Shown here: piece after piece, positions 54,606 through 64,000 of the stretch
How the letters are laid out: each line of letters opens with the position of its first letter
How positions within the stretch are numbered: the stretch's first letter is position 1
Assembly (NCBI GenBank): GCA_003415625.1
Contig: PYIU01000002.1
Coordinates: 7,068,001-7,132,000 of the forward strand
DNA length: 64,000 nt
From: Aquanectria penicillioides
Lineage: Eukaryota > Ascomycota > Sordariomycetes > Hypocreales > Nectriaceae
Reading direction: 5' to 3'
Program-made: the position numbers and the translations under genes
The notes under the pieces: generated by a model
What the model was told of the DNA's origin: nothing
The model's database searches: none
Seen by the model: only the letters and a program-made list of their open reading frames with translations

Positions 54606-57600
54606 CCCTTAAAGAAAAGAAAGAAAGAAAATAAGGCAGAAAGTTATAAATAAAGTAATATCATAAAGGGCTGCACTAAAACTTCAATAGGGTCTAAATG
54701 CAAGGAATTTAAAATTTCAAAAATAAAAATTAATTAAAGAAAACTGCCTATTTATTTCCTATATCTTTAAGGTCCCTTTTATCTTTTTAACCAACCTAAT
54801 AATAGATTGATCTATATTACCCTAGACCTTAATTTATCCCTTTTTAGTGTCTTAATGCTTGCCCTTAAGTAAACTAAAGGCATAATACAAAAGGAAAACT
54901 TTAAGCTTAATTTATTTAAACGCAAAGAAAATCTTAAAGAAAGCATTCAATTAAATGCTTTATACCTATAATCTATTATCCAACCTACTATTATCTCCCT
55001 CTATAATTTATTCTACTTTTAATACCTAACCTCCCCATTCCAATTTTACTATTACCTTTCTTTATAATACAATTCCTAATTGCAGTATTAATTAATATAA
55101 AACTAGCAAATAGGAATTAAAGGTTTAAATGGCTTATAAGCAGTAGTTATAATCTTATCCTATTAGTTTACTGAAATTAACCCTTTTAATATATAAAAGA
55201 TCTAGCTCTTTATTTAAGGGAGTTTAAGAATAGCCTATTAATTAATTTAAAGCAAATTTATTTATTTAATTCTAGCAATTATCTTTCTTTTAGTAGGGGC
55301 AATATAATTTAGGTTGTAATTACCTTATTAGGTCTAAATAGCAGCATTAGTAATATTTCTAACTATAGTATTGGCAATTATAGTATAACTCCCTTCTCTT
55401 ACTATACACTTAGCTAATTAAGGAACTAATAAAGGTAATATAAAGCGCTTGCAAAAACTCTATTTATTACTTTTAGCAATAGGCAAATTTAAATCTATTT
55501 AATTAAATTGCTATAAAATAGCCAATTTAAATAAAGGTATCTATTAAATTAATTAAATTAATTTAGTTACTTGCCCTTTACTTAAGGAATTAATAAACAT
55601 TTAATTAAATGCATTAAAATAAATAGATACATTTTAGTTAATTTAAATTTCTTTTTTAAGTGCATTTAATTAAGTAATGCTTATATAAGTCAGTAAGCTA
55701 GTAGGCAACTTATATAGGGGCTAGGCAGGTTCAATTATTAGTTTAGGCTTAATAGTAGGTTTAAGGGCAAAAGTCTTAAACTTAAGGCATAGACTATAAA
55801 GGCAAATTGCTTTAATGCTTTAACTTTAGCGGTTTAAGGCTTATTTAAAACCTTCTCCTTTATTATTACTTAAGGTAATAATAACTCTAGTAGACTTATT
55901 AATTTTAGCAGAAAATCTATCTATTATTTAATATCTATAAATTTAATAGCATTTAATTAAATTATTAACTAAAAGACAGTAAGGCAATTAAGGGCCTAAT
56001 AGTAAAGGCAGACTTATTTAATAGCTATTGCCCTAAGGATTAAGTGGCTTTAGGATAATTTAATATTTATTTTTAGGAGTTTAATAATTAACTCCCTTTT
56101 AGCTTATTGTATAATAATCTCTTAAATTAATATAAAGCTATTAAGTATTAAAGGAACTATTCTAAAATCTTAAGATATAAATAGATTTTTAGGTTCTAGT
56201 AAGTTCTATAAGCTTATGCTAATTAAAGAACTTTCTATTAGCAATATTAAGTTTATTAAGAATAATAGTACTAATAAAGTCTTGCATTTAATTGGCATCT
56301 AAAGCAATTAATTAAGTATTTTTTCTTTATTTATGCTTAATAAAAATCTAATTATAGTGCATTAATACTAAAGGGGGATTATTAATAGTATTATAACTGC
56401 TATTAAAGATTAAGGGCTAGATTATAAGGCATTTAATAATTAAAGTTTTAGTAAATTTAACCATTCCTTAAATATTAAGGAAAAGAAGGAAAGCGCCTAA
56501 AAAACTACATTTTTAATTTCTAGCTTATTTAGTAATAGGTATAATAAAAATAAAGAAATTATAGAGCAACTCTATTTTAGTTATAATCTCCCTTTATACT
56601 ATAGTAAGTGCAATAGCTTACTTATTCTAAAGGATATTAGCAGTATTATAAATAATTAAATGCCTTAGCTATCTATTCTAAATAAAGAAGCTTTAATAAA
56701 CAGCATTAATAAAGTAAGTAAAGCCAATTAACAGCCTTTTATTATATATTGCTTATTAGAACTCTATAGGCATAAAACCAATTAAACATTTAGTCTTTTT
56801 AATATTTATTTCTTTTAGTAAAAGCTTATAAAAGAAACTCTTTTGCTTTTACTTATTCTTTTTAACTTTAGTGCTTATAATTAAAAGATTAATTTAGTAA
56901 ATTGCAAGAATATTAGTAAGTCTATAGGTAAGGGTAGTAAAAAGGGCTTAAATACTAAAGTTTAAGGCCATTTCTTTCTTCTATAGGTTTTTAAATAAGT
57001 CCTATAGGTCTTAATAATAGGATATTTAGGCTTAGCAAGAATTAAAAGAAAAGTCTTTAAAGCAATTAATATTAGTAAGCTAAGAATCCAAATTGCTTTT
57101 ATTACCTAAAATAGGCTAAGTTTCCAATTTATTAAACTAATAATCCTAATTCATTTAAGGGTAAAATAGTATAGATTAACTATTAAGCAATTAATTAAAT
57201 GTTTTAATAGTATTTTTTTTACTAAAAGAAAAGAAATCTTTAATCTTGCCTTTATTTTAGATAACTCCTTTAGCTATATAAAGGTCTTTACTTAACATTA
57301 AAAATTGCACCTTTAAAGTAGTTGCACTTAAGGTTGCTTTCTTTAGCTCTATTATAGAATAGAGTAAAGATTAATAAAGAGTTTAAAAGCTTATAATTAA
57401 ATGCTTATAACTTAAGAGATAAAGATTATTAGTATTTTATAGGTATTATAAATAAAGTTAAAGTAATATAATTTGCTATAAAATTATTAGAAAAAGAAAA
57501 AGAGTTATAGGCATAAAGCAGATTAATATAACTTAGGCGCCTTTATTCCTAATTTAGTATTGTTTAAATGAATTACTATTCTAATATTTATATATATATA

Positions 57601-58684
57601 AACACTAATAAGTTTCTTAAAATAATATACTTTTTAGTATTTAATAAGAATTTTATTAGTATTTAGTTTCTACCCTAAATCTTAAGGGTCGATTTCCTAT
57701 TTATTATAAAAGCACTATATTAGCCCTCTTTTCTATTTCTTTCTTTTTTATTTATTATTCTTTACCTCCCCAATTCTCTTGCACCTCTAGCTATTACTGC
57801 AATTTTCATTCTTTATCTTGCAATAGCTTTATATTGCAATAAGCTTAAGTCTCTTACCTCTATACCTTACAATTATCTCCCTAATATATATAATCTCACT
57901 ATTAGCTATATTTAGGCTTTTAAATTCTCTTATTAATGCTCTACTTATTAGCATACCTATAATAGTTTCTTTTATAAGGCTTTAACTAATGCTATTAGTA
58001 CTGCTATTAAACAACTAATAAGTACCCCTTTTTGCATTGCTTTTTAACTATTATTTTTATTTAATAATTAATTAAATACTTTTAGATTTAGTAATGCTTT
58101 AATATTTAGATTTATAGCTTTTAAGCTCTTAACCGACTTAGCTAGCCTTTATATATTAAAATTGCCTTTAAGGAAGATAGTAAGCAAACTAATTGCAAAC
58201 TTGCTTAATAGTTTATTTTATAGTTGCTATTTTACAATTCAATACTTTATTTTAAAGTAGATCTTCTCCTCTAGCGCTAACTTTAGTCTATATATATCCC
58301 TATAAAATGGGCTTACCTAATAGAATACTTCTTAACTTAGCTACTAACTTGCCTTAAGTATATTAAGGCACTTATTATTGCCTTTATTAAATATACTAAC
58401 CCCTTTATATATTATAGATATATTTAATTATATACTTTTATAGTTTCTACTTATAATAAATATATCCTTACTCCCTTCTATATATATATTTTAGCATTAA
58501 ATTATATAGATAGCTGCTATATTAATTGTATTTAAAACAATTAATCTAAATGCAAATAGAGCTTCCTTTATAAATACTAACTAAAGGGTCCTTATAAAGG
58601 CCCTTATAACTTTCCTTTAGGTAATATAGATACTATTAATAAGTCTACTTAGCTATTAACTTTTGCAGTAGATTTTCTTAGGCT

Positions 58685-58745
58685 AACTACTTGCCCGCAA
58701 ATCGTACGCGGTTTTCCCACTAGCAGTACAGCTAGTAATCGCCAG
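58685..58745. other. Second GC-richer island in AT block
   Basis: Sixty bases with normal composition including CGTACGCG and an inverted repeat ACTAGC 58719-58724 / GCTAGT 58731-58736. It lies beyond the 3' end of the minus-strand gypsy relic, so it may mark an element boundary. Confidence 0.5.
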
Positions 58746-59699
58746 TTAATTAAGCAGGCATAAAAAGTATTTAATTAAAAGCATAAAGCAGATTTCAATT
58801 AATAAGAATAATAGTCTTTAGCTTATCTTTTAGTATAGACTAACTAAATATAGTTTTTAATTTATTAATAATAGTTTAATAGATAAAAAATAGTGCTATA
58901 AAGCAATTAATTAAGTATTTCTATACCCTTTAAGGCTATTGCTATTATTATATTATTTTAATAACCTTAAAACTTAATTTCTATTAGGTATATTTAGATT
59001 TTTAAATTTTTTATAAATATTAACACTTTATTTCCTACTATTTTCTATACATTTTTATCCATTTTTAAATAATTTTAACCTTTTTACTATAGTTTTTAGG
59101 CATTTCTATCCTATTTTTATTGATTTTTAATGTAATTTTTAAAGTTTTTAAATAGATTTTAAGGGATTTTTAGGGATTTTTAGCATTTTCTTAGGGTTTT
59201 TAGCTAATTTCTAGTTGTTTTTATCTAGTTTTATCCAGTTTTACTATCCTTTTACTTACCTTTAATTGCTCTTTATCTTGCTTTCTTACTTTATTTTAGG
59301 CAGCTTATCTTTTTTTAGTGTAATATTGGTTTTAGTGTCTTTACTTCCTTCTTTTTAACCCCTAGTACCCTTTCCCTAATAGCAATCTAGCTATCCTTAA
59401 CTTAATGCTATTATTAACTATTTAATTAATTACTTACTATATTCTAATACTATATTTATTGGTTGCTACTTATCTTTAGAATTTAAACTTTAATAATCTC
59501 CTTAAGCCCAATATAGATGCATATTATAGTATTATTATTTAAGCTTTTTATAGCATTTAGATTGAGTTTATTCTATTCCTACTATTCTATAGACCTAATT
59601 TACATTTAATTAAATGCTTCCTTTTCTCTCCTTACTTTTAGTAATACTTTTTAATTTATACTAAAAGTCTCTTTATTATCCCTACTTACTTACCACCCA

Positions 59700-62600
59700 T
59701 TCTTATCCTCTATAAACTTCCTTAACTAATTACTATAGGTTATATTAAGAAGCTTAACTCTATCTATAGTATTAAGAATATAACTCTTTATCTTATTAAA
59801 TGCATTAGCAATTCTATAAGGGCCTAACTAATACGGCTTTATCTTTATAATACAAAATATATCCTTTTAATTCTATATATTATACTAAAGAACTAAATCT
59901 CCTATAGCAAGAGGCTTTTTGTGCAGCCTATACTAATTCTTTTTGGTCTCTCTATTGGCAATTAACCTTTAGAATGCAGTTACTTATTGCCTAACTTCTT
60001 TTATATCTTTCTGCTTTCGCTTTAAAATCCTAATCCTTTACTTAAGCAAGTCCTTAGCAAAGGTTATATTATTCCATTTAATTAACCGCTATATAGGCAC
60101 TTCCACTTCTAAAGGAAGGACTGGCTTCTATTTATAAAGCAAATAAAAAGGTAATCTTCTATATAAGGCATAAATAGCTGCTCTTTTAGCTAGTAAAGCT
60201 ATTAATAAGATATTTACTTATTTTCCTTTTTCTTTACTCTTTTTCTTTAGGAAACTTATTATAATAGTATAACTATCTTTAATAAATCTATTTGCTTTAG
60301 GGTTATAAATAAAAGTATTAATAACTTCTATACTAAGGCTATTAAGATCTTTAGGAATCCCTTTTATAATCTCTTTTCTATTATTAGTAACTACTTTTTT
60401 TAGCATTTTATACTAATAGTGCAATTTTTTAAGGAATTTCGCAATATAGTAACTATTCAATCTTAGGATTAGCTTGGCCTCTACCTATTTATAAAGGTTG
60501 CATTTAGCTTTTAGTATAAATTTAAATCCTTTATTAAAAGGTATATACTATCCATTAAAATAAATCTTTATTATTAAGTAAATAGGCTTAATAGGTATAA
60601 AGGCTTCTATTAGTCTTTAGGGAATATATATTTAATATATTAGGCACTGCCTAATAGCTTCTGCAATGCTCCTTCTTGCATCTTACTAATAGTACCTTTT
60701 AAAGAGAAGTGCATAAATGGCATTGCAACTATAATGCCCTCTATTAATATAGTATAATCTAATTAAATCCTTCTAAATGTCTTCCTTCTCTATAACTAAC
60801 CTTAAGTTGCCTCCCTATTCCTTAGCCCTAATCTATAAGCAGCTACCTTTTATAAAGTGTTTTTTAGCCTTTAGCTATAAGTATCGGTAATTCTATAGGG
60901 TAATACCTATTAGCCTTTTTAGTAAGAGTAAGTATTCCTCTAATTGCAATAAAGGTCTATTATAATTCTTTTTTAACTCTATTAGTTTATCCTTAATCTT
61001 AATAATATTAAGATAAGTATTAATAAACTCTTTAATATTACTTTTAGCCTTTTAGTCTATTTAATTAAATGCTTTTAGACCTTTTCTAAATAGCCCATTA
61101 GCTATATTATTCTTATTTCTAGAAATGTATTAAATAGTAAAGTTAAATAATAGAATATAATCAATCCATTAAATAATTATTGCACTAAAGATATTACTAG
61201 CTTTACTATTAAGCTAGTGAACTAAAACTTAAGAATCTATCTTTAAAACAAAAGGCAATCTATATATATAGCTATAAAGGCATTTAATTCTATGCAATAT
61301 GCCCTTACATTTAAGTTTAGTAGCATTATACTTTTATTCTATAAAAGTCTAAAGACTAGATTTATACCTTACTAAATGCCTTTTCCCCTCTATTATTTGC
61401 ATTAATACTGCACTTTAGCCTTCTTTACTAACATTAATTATAAGGATAACCTCTTTAGATCCTTTAGAAAGGTTTAATATTACTAAAATAAAAGTAAAGG
61501 TTATCTTTTTTTTAAGAACTGCTATAGTATTAGCTTATTTCTTACCCTATATCTATATAGCATTCTTCCTTAATAATTAAATAAAAGGTCTAGCAATTTA
61601 GGCATATCTTTTAACTTAAATTTAATAGTAGCCTATAATTCCTAAAAATGCTCTAACTTACTTTAGGTTATAGTATCTTTCTTATTTATTAATCTTAATT
61701 ACTTTTTCCTTTACTAGCTGCCTTTTAGCTATATTGCATAAATATCTAATAATAATTGCAGTATGCTAGTAGAACTTTAACTTCCCTATAGAAATTATGC
61801 ATTTAGATAGCTTAATATTTAAAAGAGTTTTATTTAAATTAATTAAATGCTTTAGGACAAACCTCTATATATTAAGGAGCACTTCCTCTTTATTATACTC
61901 AATCTTTAGTCCTTTAATAGCAATATTATCTAAAAAGGCTCAATAGACTTCTAGTAATAGATTAAAGAGGATTCTAATTATAATCCTTAAGAACTATATT
62001 ACTAAATTAGTTCCTTCTTGCAATAAGGTATATATCCTAAGAAGCCCTAATAGCATATTGAAAGTTATTAAATCCCAACTTTTCTCTACTAAAAAAATCT
62101 AATTATATCCTAAAAAGAAGTCCAAAAGAGTTAGGATTTTATATATCCTAAATTTAGCTAAGAATTTATTAGCTCCTAAAGGAATTAATCCATTCTATAT
62201 TATATATATATTATATCTTTTAGCTAAATTGATTAAATAGAGTTTACTATTCTTTTTTGCTACTAATATATATAGGTTTTAGTAAGTAGCATAAGACTTT
62301 TAAAGGATTCCTCTCTTTATTTAAGTTTTTAGCAATTTAATAACCTTCTTTTCCAATCCTTTAGGGATTAAAATATTTTCTATTTACTAGGCTTTATATT
62401 TAGTTATCTTAATAATTTATAGAGGGGCTACTTTAGGGTTTAATCTCCTATACTCTTTAAAATCTTAAGTAAATACTGCTTCTCTATTATAGAGAATTTT
62501 TAAAAGGACATTTCTCTCTTTATTAGTAAGAATCCCTTCTATTTAATTAATTACTTTTTAAAGTCTTTCTCTATATAGCCTTAATCCTTTAGCTATTTTA

Positions 62601-63450
62601 GAGAACTTAAGTATTAAAAGCTTTAAGTACTTAAACTTCTCTTTAAGGTTTCCTTTTACTTTCTTCTATCTTTTCTCCTTTTAATATAGATCCCCTTTAG
62701 GGATAGATCTATCTAATAGAATATTATCTCTAGAATGTATTTTATTGGCTTTTTGTTTATATATTGTATTAATAAATGCCACCTCCCCTCTTTAATATAC
62801 AGCTAATTGCAGCTTCTCCTTTGCCTTTATTACCTCTATATAGTTAACCTTTAACCAATTCCTAACCACTAACTGAATTACTGCTTCCACTAATGCCTTA
62901 TCTAACTATTTAATTAAATGCTTATTATTATCTTCTTTTAGACCCTATAATTCTATTGGTTTAGAAGAACTTTATGAACTTATCTTTAGTTACCTTAAGT
63001 AGTCTCTATACTCCTTAAGGCATTCTATTTAATATTTCTAGCAGTAGGCATAATAATCTTAATTAAGCTAAATTAATATTATAGGAGCATTTCTCCTTTT
63101 GGAGATATATAATTAAATATAACTTTAGCAGCCCTAATAAAGGGCATTCCTAAAATAAAAGGAATAGAAATATATTCTCTTAAAGCAATATAAAATCTTT
63201 ATACTATCTAAACATTTCTAAAAAACAGCTTAATATCCACTTCTCTATACATTTAGATTCAATTATTAAAGTAGAATGTAATAAAAGCTTCTATAGGCTT
63301 TACTTCTAGCTTGCATTTTTATACTATCTTATTAAAGATAATATTTCCTTTTGACCTAAAATCCACTAAAGCTTTTTAAGTTATTCCATTAAGGTCACTT
63401 AACTTTACTTAAATTTTCAGCAGTTCTTAGCATTAGGCTAAAGTTCTTTA
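59700..63450 (-). mobile_element. Ty3/gypsy LTR retrotransposon pol relic, RIP-degraded
   Basis: Minus-strand order matches gypsy pol: protease/linker near 63170-63090 (PFILGMPFIRAAKVIFNYIS), reverse transcriptase near 62360-61880 (LTLLDFFLGYN, stop, IFLVEKSWDLITFN; LLGLLRIYTLLQEGTN; FLDN for the catalytic F-x-D-D), RNase H near 61460-61230 (EVILIINVSKEG, stop, SAVLMQI; KYNATKLKCKGIL), and integrase near 60406-60218 (VVTNNRKEIIKG for TDNG-type core; EVINTFIYNPKANRFIKDSY). Stops fall where Trp or Gln is expected, and Asp to Asn and Gly to Arg changes fit C-to-T/G-to-A mutation. LTRs were not delimited; the 5' end may lie beyond the window. Non-functional. Confidence 0.85.
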
Positions 63451-64000
63451 ATGCTATTAGTCTAAAACGTTTATATAGACTATTAGATGCATTTAATCAA
63501 ATATAACTTTTCCCCCTTTAGTTATTATATAGCCAATATTGACTTTATTAATACTTCCTTAATCCTTAATAAAGTATTCTTTAGGCAATAGTATATAATA
63601 AGGTTTAAATTCTTCCTTAATTAATATACTATTAATACTATACTGCTTAGCAATACAGTTAAAGTACTCCTTTAAGAATATTGCTTTTAGATTATTAATT
63701 ATAACTAAATTAATAGCTTACTAAACCTATCTCTTTTTTAGTAAAGATTTAGGTTTTATCTATTTAACTTCTTTTATTCCCTTTATATAATTAAAAACTA
63801 TTTTCAAGATGTTATTACCTAAAGGAGGGTTAAGGGTAATTAAGTCCTTAATGGTTATTTAAACTTTTAATTCTACTACCTTTTTATAAACTTATCTTTT
63901 TATTTAAATAACCTTAAGTATTTAATTAAAAGCATTCTAATCCTTTTCTTTAAGGATAATATTAGCAATCTCTCTATCCTTAATAAGTTCTCTATTTATA

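Larger units (their letters stand above)
53090..64000. repeat. AT-rich, RIP-like degenerate repeat block
   Basis: From about 53,090 base composition changes sharply to A/T with pervasive TTA, TAA and TAT words, almost no long open frame on either strand, and scarce CpA relative to TpA by eye. This is the look of RIP-mutated transposon sequence. Part of it (59.7-63.45 kb) is a gypsy relic. The 53.1-58.7 kb part is too degraded to assign. Two GC-richer islands interrupt it. Confidence 0.85.

Overview
The window is nuclear DNA of a filamentous ascomycete, most likely a Sordariomycete and plausibly Hypocreales. The reasons are short GT-AG introns (about 45-175 nt) with CTRAY branch points, fungus-only families (HET, CFEM, RTA1, Clr5-ankyrin, CVNH, Zn2Cys6, siderophore MFS), and an 11 kb AT-rich block that looks like repeat-induced point mutation (RIP). 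The organism is inferred from gene content only; no rRNA or marker gene is present.

Layout. 0-9 kb is gene-like and conserved: a 5'-partial GNAT acetyltransferase, a coiled-coil protein with a possible Med15-like segment, a five-exon CCCH zinc-finger protein, and a head-to-head mitochondrial sulfide-oxidation pair (persulfide dioxygenase on minus, sulfide:quinone oxidoreductase on plus). 9-21 kb is mostly broken: an aminoglycoside-phosphotransferase-like pseudogene, a HET-domain gene, a glutamine-synthetase-like pseudogene, a protein-kinase remnant, an intact RTA1 protein and an amino-acid permease pseudogene. 21-27.4 kb holds a Myb/SANT-like protein, a long stretch of microsatellites and a GPI-type CFEM protein. 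27.4-35.3 kb has a siderophore-transporter gene broken by one nonsense codon, a secreted cyanovirin-N-like protein and a second, degenerate HET gene. 37-49 kb has a conserved fungal membrane protein, an amidohydrolase pseudogene, a Clr5-ankyrin protein of about 1080 residues, a secreted GH24 lysozyme and a second GNAT. 50-52.7 kb has an FMN-dependent 2-hydroxyacid dehydrogenase pseudogene and a truncated Zn2Cys6 factor. From about 53.1 kb to the end the DNA is very AT-rich and stop-riddled. At 59.7-63.45 kb it carries a readable Ty3/gypsy protease-RT-RNase H-integrase relic on the minus strand.

How the parts relate. Three themes stand out. (1) Sulfide detoxification: SQR and persulfide dioxygenase share one 865 bp upstream region. 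(2) Iron: a perfect 9-1-9 palindrome of the SreA/Fep1-type iron GATA element lies midway between the divergent CFEM gene and the siderophore transporter. (3) Decay: roughly ten of about 23 loci are pseudogenes. Where the ancestral residue can be judged, the in-frame TAG/TAA codons sit at Trp or Gln positions, which is what CpA to TpA mutation (RIP) predicts. Two otherwise intact genes (persulfide dioxygenase, second GNAT) each lack one base exactly at a G6 run, which looks more like a homopolymer sequence error than inactivation.

All family assignments come from reading translated sequence and remembered family motifs; no search was run.
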